In this document: piece by piece, positions 44,672-53,941 of the stretch
Layout: every line of letters starts with the position of its first letter
Position numbering within the stretch: position 1 is the stretch's first letter
Assembly (NCBI GenBank): GCA_015179025.1
Contig: WHUX01000005.1
Span: forward strand, 1-64,000
Reading direction: 5' to 3'
DNA length: 64,000 nucleotides
Source: Terfezia claveryi
Taxonomy: Eukaryota; Ascomycota; Pezizomycetes; Pezizales; Pezizaceae
Notes under the pieces: model-generated
What the model was told of the DNA's origin: nothing
Seen by the model: only the letters and a program-made list of their open reading frames with translations
Database searches by the model: none
Translations under genes and position numbers: made by a program

Positions 44672-47379
44672 GCAAAAGCGTAATTAGTAGTCATGGTTAA
44701 CAATTTTTGGGTTGGGTTCATTGCAAGTGGGCTTTTCTTTTGGACGGGGTTGATCTGCTGTTCTTTTTTCATTTTTCATTATTTATGGATTTTCAGTATT
44801 TCATTGTTTTAATTCCCATTGTGTCTTATTGCAAGATATTTGGTCTCTTTCTTTTGTTTCCCCTCTACTCATTAATACCTACCTTCACCTTTTTCTTTTT
44901 ACTCTCTGTTTCCTATATCTCCCAGGAGGATTACTTCAAAATTTTTCATCAGCAAATGTATTACCGACTTCATGTATCATTTCTTCCATCAGGCTCTCTA
45001 TGTAGGGACGGATATCGGTGCTGGGTTTATATCAAACGGGCTATTGTTTTGCGTTGTGCTTTGTTTCATTGATTATTCTTGGCTGTATTTTGGGTTCGGA
45101 AACAGGCGGCAGGTGAATCTTACGGTAATGTGAAAATGCCGGGCAATGGGCTTTTGAGGGCATGTCATTTTTTTTTATTCTTTCTCAGATACCACATCGT
45201 GACACTTTCGTCTTCATTCCATATTGGTGGCTCTATCGTTTGTTTAACTCACAAAATGATATCTTGGTTAGGCGTTGACCTCGCGCTTACGCCTTATGGG
45301 AGGGTGCTGCAAACAAAATCTAGGGTTTTCTTTCTATGTTTGTTGTTTCATTATCATCATACCAACTTGATTCACTAAGCTAAACATTCACTTCTATCTC
45401 TTTTGTCCACAAGGCGTGGTTAATCTGTTTCATGTTTTTGTCTCTCGGTCTGTGAGCTTGGTATGGGTTTGGGGGGGTCAGCGGGGTAACATATGTTGTC
45501 TTAGTTTATCAAATCTGTCTCTATCGACCACCGTGGGCTTTCCTATTGTGTGAACAACATTCGAAGTAATCAGCTCAATGATTGTGCGAGACAATGTACA
45601 AACATTTAGGCACAGTGCGAACGGGATTGCACAATAGGATTGACCAGTATCCTTGATTCACATAATAACTTGAACAGGTTTTTAATCCTATTGTCCTCAT
45701 GGGTCGGGCTTGGCATTCATGCTAACCGAAACAACATAGCCCCATCGGGCTTGGCCTCAGCTCTTGGCAGGCCTGTCCCACGAGTACATAAACCGCTCTG
45801 CCCCCCGGACATCTTATTTCTTTTCTTCTTTTTCTCTTCATACTTACCTTGCGCCAAGCTCGATGCTCAGGAAGATCGAGCTTCGAACACAGGTCCAGCA
45901 TTGCACACCGCTGGACTTATGTGCTCGTGAATGGCCTCCGGGTCACTTCGGGTGCGTAGTTTTTGATTTCTACAAAGCCCGGAAGGGTTCCTTTTTGGGA
46001 TCTTTTTGGTCTTGAGTATGAAGCCCCTTTTTTTTTTTTTTCATTGCATACTGGCCGCTGTTCGCTGGGATGTGAGGAATAAATTAAAGAAAAAAATGTT
46101 TGACTCCCCGGATAGCCCTTGTTATAAAAAACTTTTTTTTGGGCTGCGTATGTGTGAGAGATAGATATGGGGGGACTTCTTTGGTGCTGGTGCAAGCAAA
46201 AGGTCGTCTTTCTGTTGCATGCAACGAACGAGTGGATTTAACTTAACCCAACGCGTCTTTGTGGTTTATTCAAACATTTTTTCGTTGGTTGCAAAACGTT
46301 TCATAATCATGTTTTTACACAAATTTTTGTAAATATTGCGCGGCCGGGCTTTTTCTTTCTTTAGAACCCTTACATCCAAGTATAGGTACAAGGTACTGTA
46401 CATAGGCAACGGGATTCTAGTGTCTCAAAAACTTTTTGCGATTTTGTGTAACGAAGATGAATAAGATTGTTTTTCTATCGTGGTACATAAACAATAGCAC
46501 TTGTTGTTGTATGTATATATATATCTCACCCCCTGCTATGTATGGCCAAGTCCGAGGCCTCGAATAATAATATGTAAACTCCATGGGTGGGCTGGATCCT
46601 TGAAGGAAACTCTTTACAAACATCCACCACAGATTCCCCCTCCCCTCGGCAGTTGGAACAGAACTTTTGCCTTATGGTGAACAAATTATATCTCCAACTT
46701 TTTTTGACCCACGCACTGCCATACTTAACCCTAGGTAGTACCTGCCGTTACCTCGCCGTACCTTTTCTCCAGATAAAGCTTACTCAGCTCTAAGCCTCTC
46801 TCCCTTCCCTCCTCCCCGCCAATCTGCCGAAAACGCCCGTTTATCACTTCACACCGCTCGTATTCGGTTCCCTCCCTCCCTTGCACGACCCACCTCTGTC
46901 TTCCCCCCCTCTCCCCCCGGCACCAACCTTTTTTTTTTTTAGTAATAGCCAGAGCCCGCTGAACGTGTGTGTGTGGTTGCTATAGAATGTATAGTAGGGT
47001 ATATACATAAGGCTTACTTTGATGATCTTCAGGTGGGGTGAAGGAGAGGGAGCCGGGGAAAAGGGGGGGAAATAGTTAGCTATAGTACGGTAATTGTCGC
47101 ATGGCATGACAATTAAGTTAGTTTGTTGATTGATCCGGAAATCTAATAGGGATGAAGAGATACTTTATTCAAAAGGTTTTAGAATAAACGTATGAAACCT
47201 TTTCAAAATTTTAAAAAAAATTCAAAATTGAGGAAAAAAAGAATTAGAAGGCTTTTTTTTTGTTACCCTGAAATATATTTATCTGATTCTCTTTCCTCCC
47301 GCCGCAGTTGCGAAGGCGCAGGGACTTGAGACATGCAGCTTACAAGTATGTACAGTACCTCTGAGAGCTACTAGAGGTT
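44672..47379. other. Intergenic stretch of 2.7 kb
   Basis: T-rich after 44700 (probable 3' UTR); a hydrophobic open frame there (44707-45072) is a product of base composition. Nothing else is recognised. Motifs of the GTACAGTAC type occur at 46384-46402 and 47347-47358. Confidence 0.45.
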
Positions 47380-47393
47380 GTGCAACCAGACTA
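47380..47393 (-). repeat. Pogo-type transposon end (right-hand orientation)
   Basis: GTGCAACCAGACTA, the same 14 bases as at 12500. It lies 27 bases left of the complete element, so the element seems to have landed next to an older end, or this is the edge of a second nested copy. Confidence 0.5.
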
Positions 47394-47433
47394 ACAAGTA
47401 CCTACCTAGGTACAGTGGTAGTCTTGGTTGTAG

Positions 47434-47477
47434 TACCATTGGCAACCTACTAGTGGTCAGCCACTGTCTTATGTCCA
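47434..47477 (+). repeat. Left 44-base inverted repeat of the transposon
   Basis: Begins TACCATTGGCAACCTACTAG and ends TTATGTCCA; its reverse complement is found without mismatch at 50020-50063. Confidence 0.92.
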
Positions 47478-47621
47478 GTGTCTAAGACATGCAACACGCC
47501 AACCTCCTCGTCACTTCAATTGGTCCCAGTCTTGACCCCTTACAATTATCATGGCCGCAACCTATATCAGCCGAATCACCAAAGCCTGGGCAATATCACC
47601 AATACCAATACCTCAGGAGAG

Positions 47622-49736
47622 ATGCCGAAATATACCGAAAAAGACCTGCAGGCAGCCATGAAGCATGCTCGAGCAGAACCAGATATACCCACTATACGAA
47701 TAGCTGAGCTGTATGGGGTTGAGCGGCAAACACTGCGTCGGAGGCTGCTGGGGACGCACCAAGAGAGGTCTACAGCTCATCGGGATGAGCAATTGCTCTC
47801 TCCTGGTGATGAGAAAGCAATTGCAGCCTATGTAGGAATGATGGCTGATGCAGGATTTCCATTAAATCATACCCTTTTACGGCAAATGGCGCAGGACATT
47901 GTCAATGAGCGGCAGATACCACAGCAAGGTAACGGAGGGGGTATTACAGGCCCCCGAGAATCAAGCAGCAACCCCCGAGATCGACGGGATCAACGTATAC
48001 AACGGCAAGGTGCAATTATTTCCGTTCTGCCTTCCAACAGTACCCCCGCCACCAGCACCCCCCCAATCCATATTGTTGGTGTCAACTGGGTTAACAGGTT
48101 TCTTGATCGCAACCCGGGCTTCAAGAAAGTCTATATTCGATATCAGGAGAGAGCGCGAGCAGCTGCATCCAATGACATTGAGCTGCAAGCAGATTTTCTC
48201 CGAAAACTTGCCAATCTAATACGCCGGAAAAAGATATCTCAAGAGAATATATGGAATTGTGATGAAAAAGGTATTACTATGGGCCGAAATAGTACACGGA
48301 CGATGGCTATTGTGCGTGCTAGAGGTCGAGCTACTGCAATGACTGAAGGTTCTCGTGAATTTTGCAGTGTTTTGGAGACCGTCAGTGCTGGTGGGAAGGT
48401 TATTCCACCCTTCATTGTATGGCAAGGAAAGTCCCATCGGCAATCTTACTATCCAGAAGGGGGCCTACAGGTGGAAGCTACGTTTGCAGTCTCTGAAAGC
48501 GGATATATGGATGATGAGCTGGGTTTGGGGTATATGGTTGAGCACTTTGAACCTTATACTCGGGTTGAAGGCCCTCGCTGTCTTATTGTGGATGGCCATT
48601 CTTCACATATTGCATGGAAGGTAGTGCGGTATGCACTGGATCATAATATTCATATGATTTGCCTTCCATCAAAGTCTACTCATCTCCTGCAACCCCTTGA
48701 TGTAGGTTGCTTCGGAGTCCTGCAGAGGGTGTATGAGAGAAACCTCAGTTCGTGGCTTCGACAAAACCCGCTTCAAGTTCTCTCAAAACCATCATTTCTT
48801 GAAATCCTTGAAATAACTCGAAATGAGGTTTATACTACCGATTGTCTTCTTGGAGCATGGCGAAAGTCCCGCTGCTGGCCAATCGATCGTGATTTCATTG
48901 AACCCCTCCCCTCCTACAATGTCTCAGACAGTCACGCTATCTCAGCCAATGAAATTCGAGTATCTGATACCCCTGGTCGGCTCCGTGCACTCTCCCAACG
49001 AGTTGAAGATATCATTCGGTCAAAATTAGATTCAGATGAGAAGGAGTGGGTATTTGAGCTTATTGACTTTGCTGGTGAAAAGGTTGCAAAACACAGAGAT
49101 ATTGCCCCTCGTGCTGACACTCTTAGCAAGCTCCGAGATGGGAAGGTACGCCGAACAAAGAAAGGAAAAAAGCGTGTTGGGGAAGCTCGAGTACTGACAC
49201 ACCAGTATGTCAATGATGGCATTAAAAAGGTTGCGGAGGAAGAGGCAAAAAAGCTTGCAAGGCAGCAGGCATCAGCGGAAAAGAAGCAAATTGCAGATGA
49301 GAGAAAGGCTCTACGAGATATGCTTGAGAAGCAGTGGAAAGCTGACCTCAAGAGATATACGGAGGTTGTAATACCTGCATGGCAAGCTGAATGCGCTGAC
49401 ATTGATACTGCATGGGCTGCTACTAAGCAAGCTACTGGTAAGAAGCGGTCTACCGGTATGAAAAGACCACCATACCCTCCTCGGCCAAAGCGACCTTTAA
49501 AGCCCAAAGGGAGGGATATTGCAGGTGGTGATCTTTCTATAGTGGTTGAGAATGAAGCAGAGGAGGAGGCTGAAGCGGAGGCTGATGGGGTTGACCGACG
49601 GGTTGATGAGGACATTGATGAGGAGGATTTGGTAGATTCAATGAGAAATCTCGAAATTGATCATTTTGCTGCGGTTAGTGCCCCTACCAATTATACTGCC
49701 ATTCAATCATATCACACCCTTCCTTTTCCAAATTAA
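47622..49736 (+). CDS. Transposase, pogo/Fot1 type (DDE_1, HTH psq and CENP-B-like domains)
   Basis: 704 aa from the Met at 47622; the frame is open from 47478 but upstream residues look non-coding. An N-terminal psq-type helix-turn-helix (YTEKDLQAAMKHARAEPDIP, then IRIAELYGVERQTLRRRL) is followed by a CENP-B/Tc5-type DNA-binding domain ending VNWVNRFLDRNPGFKKVY. The catalytic core has the three acidic sites: WNCDEKGITMG, CLIVDGHSSHIAW and LLQPLDVGCFGVLQ; the last two Asp are separated by 35 residues (DD35D), as in Fot1-like elements. The C-terminus is a Lys/Glu/Ala coiled coil followed by an acidic tail. No stop or frameshift interrupts it. It cuts and pastes the element at TA sites. Confidence 0.93.
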   Translation: MPKYTEKDLQAAMKHARAEPDIPTIRIAELYGVERQTLRRRLLGTHQERSTAHRDEQLLSPGDEKAIAAYVGMMADAGFPLNHTLLRQMAQDIVNERQIPQQGNGGGITGPRESSSNPRDRRDQRIQRQGAIISVLPSNSTPATSTPPIHIVGVNWVNRFLDRNPGFKKVYIRYQERARAAASNDIELQADFLRKLANLIRRKKISQENIWNCDEKGITMGRNSTRTMAIVRARGRATAMTEGSREFCSVLETVSAGGKVIPPFIVWQGKSHRQSYYPEGGLQVEATFAVSESGYMDDELGLGYMVEHFEPYTRVEGPRCLIVDGHSSHIAWKVVRYALDHNIHMICLPSKSTHLLQPLDVGCFGVLQRVYERNLSSWLRQNPLQVLSKPSFLEILEITRNEVYTTDCLLGAWRKSRCWPIDRDFIEPLPSYNVSDSHAISANEIRVSDTPGRLRALSQRVEDIIRSKLDSDEKEWVFELIDFAGEKVAKHRDIAPRADTLSKLRDGKVRRTKKGKKRVGEARVLTHQYVNDGIKKVAEEEAKKLARQQASAEKKQIADERKALRDMLEKQWKADLKRYTEVVIPAWQAECADIDTAWAATKQATGKKRSTGMKRPPYPPRPKRPLKPKGRDIAGGDLSIVVENEAEEEAEAEADGVDRRVDEDIDEEDLVDSMRNLEIDHFAAVSAPTNYTAIQSYHTLPFPN

Positions 49737-50019
49737 TCTAACATCGATTTAGATGCATGGTTAAGACCTCCGTGGAGTTATGAGCTCATTGGCATGATAT
49801 TTATGATATAGGGTTGGAAGGAAGGAGGGGGGGGGGGTCACGGGGTAGATATATTAGAATGGATAGGTTCTGCATATCTGGTTGATTTTGGTAGAATATA
49901 AGGGTAACCATGTTGTAGAGCGTGATTGTTTCCATAATTGTAGATAGAACTTGCAACAGCTGCGTTAGGTATATCATATGGTTCGCCTCGGAGGGGGCTT
50001 GCAGGGGTGCTTGCAGGGA

Positions 50020-50063
50020 TGGACATAAGACAGTGGCTGACCACTAGTAGGTTGCCAATGGTA
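50020..50063 (-). repeat. Right 44-base inverted repeat of the transposon
   Basis: Exact reverse complement of 47434-47477. The remaining 21 bases to the element end are not identical to the left end, so only the inner part is a perfect repeat. Confidence 0.92.
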
Positions 50064-50084
50064 AGGGGCTAGTGCAAGCCAGAC

Positions 50085-50688
50085 TAGGTTTTGGACACGA
50101 AACATTTTTAGTTTCAGTTTAGGGTGATCGCGGGATAGGGGTGCTTGGGTGAAAATCAGATAAAATGAGCTGGGACAAGCATTTGATTTGGTTTGGATAC
50201 TCCGTATAACTAAAGTCATCAGAATGGACCCCCCAAAAAAAAGAAAAAAAACATATCTGATGCCAGGAAAGAAGGGAAAAAAAAAAAAAATTAAAAAATT
50301 CAGACTTTTCTACATCCACAGTTCTATCTCTGTCCTCCGTGCTCTGATATTTTCACCCTCTCCTGCTTCACCTAGGGCCTGGGCTATGCCATGCTATGGT
50401 ATGCTGAAAATACATGGTGTGTGTGTGCATGATAACTGGTTGAATGCTGATGGGTATATGGCGCTTGAAAAAAAAGAGATGTAGCAATTATGGTAGACTT
50501 GAGTTGTAATTTGTTGTGCCGGAAGCTCGTGCTGTGACATGAGTGATGGTGGGGAGCCTCGTGCAATACAATAGCAGCTTTTTTGGGGGGGCGCGCCGCT
50601 GGTGGAATATTGAGGTGGTGAAACTTCGCAATGACGGTAATTCCACGCCACCGTGATGCTCTATTCTGTTTGCCATATCAACACGACC
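50085..50688. other. Intergenic stretch
   Basis: No gene; A-rich runs at 50230-50300 and a short G-rich run near 50584. Confidence 0.45.
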
Positions 50689-51263
50689 TTAATCCCTCTC
50701 CCCCGTATTCCCCTCCGCCTCAAATATCCAGTTATCCTCTGCCAAACTCGCGACCTTCTGCCGCAGCAGCTCTAAACTAAACATTAGCCCTCACCACACT
50801 GTCCCTCACAAGCCCAAGACTCACCGGGTAACTTCTTCGCCATCTCCCCCTGATGCCTCTTCATCATCTCCGCCAGCCTCTCCTGCTCACTCAGTCCCGC
50901 CCCCTCCATCAATCCCCCAATTCCTATTCCATGGGCCCCCCTATCCCCACTGCTTCCAATGCCACCACTACTCCCACTGAGGCTACCGGCCCCACCCTGC
51001 ATTCCGGCGACAAGTTGTATTAACATCTGCCCCTCGCCGGCGCCGTCTAACGAGCCGTCATCGTTCCAAACTATAATCCCGTCGTCACTGTCGAAGGAGG
51101 AGGGAGTGGTGGTGGTGGCGTGGGAGGAGGATGCTGCTGCAGCAGCGGCAGAGGCGGCCACGGAGGTGGAGGAGTTTGAGGAGGTGGTGCGGGAGAGTGA
51201 GCGGAAGAGGTTGCGGCGGATGGTGGAGGGGCGATGGGAGTGGCGGGAGGGGTTTGTTGGCAT
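50689..51263 (-). CDS. Small conserved-looking protein of unknown function
   Basis: Exons 51263-50825 and 50771-50689; 173 aa. The intron is GTGAGT...TTTAG with a GGGCTAATG branch region. The N-terminus is basic and Ser-rich (RPSTIRRNLFRSLSRTTSSN), the middle is Ala/Ser/Gly-rich, and a short acidic DSDDGIIVWNDDGSLDGAGE follows. The C-terminus is the most protein-like part: LSEQERLAEMMKRHQGEMAK continuing KLPELLRQKVASLAEDNWIF and EAEGNTGERD. That last block (a Leu-Arg-x-Lys-Val-Ala helix then EDNWIFE) looks conserved, but I cannot name a family. Divergent from CDC123, with 373 bases between start codons. Confidence 0.65.
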
Positions 51264-51636
51264 GGGTGCTGTGAGAGTACTGGAGGTTGAGGTTTTGTAG
51301 ATTTTTTTTGGTTTTTTTTAGTTCGCTGCGTGCACATCACATAAAGGTACGGCTACATATGGGATAAAGTTGCATTTCTCGACGCAAGAAAATGCGAGAC
51401 TTTTGTGTGATGTATAAATGAGGGCACATATCCATTCCCCATACGCATAAACAAAAAGCTTCCTATACAGTATAAAACATATATAAAAATAATATAAAAC
51501 ATCATTAAAAAACACAACGGACATACGGGTACAAAATCGTTAAACGTTGGTATTCCTCTATGGGAATACCCTTAGGTATCAGGGTATCCTTCCTCCCTCT
51601 GCCAAATACTCTTCCACGCCCTCCAAGCCCGCAGCA

Positions 51637-53274
51637 ATGGACCTCGACTTCTCCTCTTCCCCCGTCACCCCTACCGCAGAACACCTGCCTTCCCGCCTCC
51701 CCTTCCCACCCCTCTACAAGCGCCACATCCTCAACTGTGCCCTCTCATCATGGTACCAAAAGTCTGCCTTCCCCCATTAACCATAGATACCCACCTTCCA
51801 CCATTACTTACCGCCGCCCAAACACAATTGACACAGATACCGTCCCCACCTACCAAAAACCCGAATCATCCCCCTCCCGCCGGGCTTTGTCGAGTACCTC
51901 CGCGAAGACGGCATCTTCCTTCCTAGTAACCCGAATGACAGGTACCCCCCTCCCTTCCGCCAACCATGTGGGGAAGTTTAGCTAACCACACCACCCCACC
52001 ACCACCAGTGCCGCCTGGTCCGACTCTGACGATGACTCTTCCTCCGAAGGCGGTGACCTCCACGACTCCTCCGAAGCCGAAGATGCCGAGCATATCTCCG
52101 CCCAGCAATCCTCCCTCATTCATGTACATTCGTTCCTCCCTCCCCCCCAAAGAAAAAAAGTAACACACATATATCCACACTTCTCAAGGGGTAACCCACT
52201 ACCCACGACCACTAACTAACCAACCCCCCCCCACCCCAACCTTGTAGGACCCCTCCCTCCGCTTCCCCGAAACCCACTCCCAAATCACCACCACCATCTC
52301 CTCCCTCGGCGGAAAAGTCTTTCCTAAATTAAACTGGTCTGCCCCAAAAGACGCCGCCTGGATCAACCCCACAAAGTCGCTTGAATGCTGCTCCGCCAGT
52401 GATATATATCTCCTTCTCAAGTCCTCCGACTTCATCACACACGATCTCGAGCATCCATTTGATGATTGCGTTGACGAGGAAGAAGGAGGAGATGCGGATC
52501 TACACCATCCACCTACGGGCACCACACTGCCGTCACTGCATGATCCCCTCCTGTCGACGTCTAGCGAAAGTACAACAGCACAACTACTTCCAACAACACT
52601 AAAAACAATCCCATACTTCCTTGTCCTCCGCAAATTCTTCACCATGAACCCCTCTGCCGAATTCCGGGTGTTTGTCAAGTCAAGAAAAATGATTGCCATA
52701 ACTCAACGAGATAAAAACCACTACGAGTTCCTTGCGTCTATGGTCGACGAGCTAGTCACTCTGATTCAGGGGTTTTATGGAAAGGTGCTGAGGGAGACGT
52801 TTCCTGATCCTGATTGTACGTGCCCTCCCCCCACATATCTTGGGGAAATTCAGGGTATACTTAATATGTATGGATACTAATGTTGGTAAAATTGGGCAGT
52901 TACATTTGACGTGTACATCCCCCGAACGGAGTCCCGAGTATGGCTGATTGACATCAACCCCTGGGCTCAACGGACTGACCCCATCCTCTTTTCGTGGCTG
53001 GAACTACTCGAATTGAATGTTGACGATGTGGAGACTCCGGAGCTGCGGTTGGTCAAGAAGGATGATCCCGAGGCGTACAAATTCAATACACCCCAGTACT
53101 CTGCTCACAAGCTCCCAAAGGAGGTGCGTAACCAACAGATCTGTCTAGGCCTTACCTGGCGGTTGATGCTAACGAGTTTCTAAGGTTGTGGATGCGGGTA
53201 TGGGCGGTGCACAGTCAATTCAAGAGTTTGCACAGCAGTGGAGGGAGATTGTAAACAATATGGAGGACGCATAG
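51637..53274 (+). CDS. CDC123: Cdc123, eIF2 complex assembly factor
   Basis: Six exons: 51637-51761, 51837-51941, 52009-52123, 52248-52815, 52900-53123, 53185-53274; 408 aa. Cdc123 is an ATP-grasp protein that binds eIF2 gamma and promotes assembly of the eIF2 heterotrimer. Conserved elements: [87 protein letters not shown] and [20 protein letters not shown] (the metal/ATP site DINPW). The acidic insert [12 protein letters not shown] is usual for fungal members. Intron 1 has a non-standard GTCTGC donor but is the only way to join WYQK to the next exon. The last exon encodes [19 protein letters not shown] and the C-terminus, and is duplicated downstream. Confidence 0.93.
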
Positions 53275-53632
53275 TTCTATTGTTTCTAGCCAAATATATT
53301 TTAGAAGGCCAAACAAAGTAAAGAGTTATGATTAGGTGTAACAAAATATGCGACATCAAGAAACGTGCAACGAAATATCCGTACATTTAAACTAGGTTGT
53401 GGATGCTGGTATTGGTGGTTGTGCATGGTCAATTCAAGGGCTTGCGCTACATCGGAGAGATTGTAAACAACATGGAGGATGCATAGTTTGGCTCTGTCAC
53501 ACACACAGCATTGTACTAAATGTACTAGAGAAAAGCCAAAGAAAATAAACATGAAAAAGGAAATGATCATTAGGTGTAAGAAAATGTATGTTATCAGCAA
53601 GGAACATGCATCGAATATCTGTACATCAAAGT
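53185..53632 (+). repeat. Tandem duplication of the last CDC123 exon and its 3' flank
   Basis: The last exon with about 120 bases of 3' flank (53185-53393) is followed by a diverged second copy (53396-53632). The copy begins with an intact AG|GTTGTGGATGC acceptor and ends ...GGAGGATGCATAG, and the flanking ATTAGGTGTAA...GTACAT block also recurs. The copy is one base longer in the exon part and its frame is broken in the middle. Confidence 0.85.
53396..53486 (+). pseudogene. Decayed duplicate of CDC123 exon 6
   Basis: Aligned with 53185-53274, it keeps GTTGTGGATGC, TCAATTCAAG and GAGATTGTAAACAA. A three-base gain and a two-base loss break the frame between them, so it no longer encodes the [17 protein letters not shown] end. 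Confidence 0.8.
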
Positions 53633-53941
53633 CAAAGGCATGATATGGGAATGAACAAGCAAAACACATCACCGCCCGCCATACATGTGATACAGCAATG
53701 CTAGCAAAACTGTTCCCCTCATATGCAAAAGTAGCCTTGAACCTCGATCCAAGATCTCACTAACCATGTCCTTCATATGTACCTAATCTAGAACAGTAGC
53801 AATGTGTCAAGAAAAATTCAAAAAAGAAGAAATATGTAGTAAGTGGTGTTTGCAAACTATTATCGAAACAAAGAGTTCTTGTAGATTGCTAGATGTTTCA
53901 ATGCATGATTCCCATGATTCCCGACATGAGGGTAGTATGTT

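Larger units (their letters stand above)
47421..50084 (+). mobile_element. Complete pogo/Fot1-type DNA transposon
   Basis: The element is 2664 bases, flanked on both sides by TA (47419-47420 and 50085-50086), the usual duplicated target. Its outer ends are GTCTTGGTTGTAG on the left and, read inward, GTCTGGCTTGCACTAGCCCC on the right. Inside these lies a 44-base inverted repeat that is identical at both ends (47434-47477 and 50020-50063). It carries one intact transposase gene and little else. Identity of the inverted repeats and an undamaged long reading frame suggest a young, perhaps still active copy. Confidence 0.88.

Noticed and set aside
44707..45072. Hydrophobic open frame of 121 codons
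   Set aside because: It lies in a T-rich stretch just after a gene; the hydrophobicity comes from T-rich codons, and there are no topogenic or family motifs.
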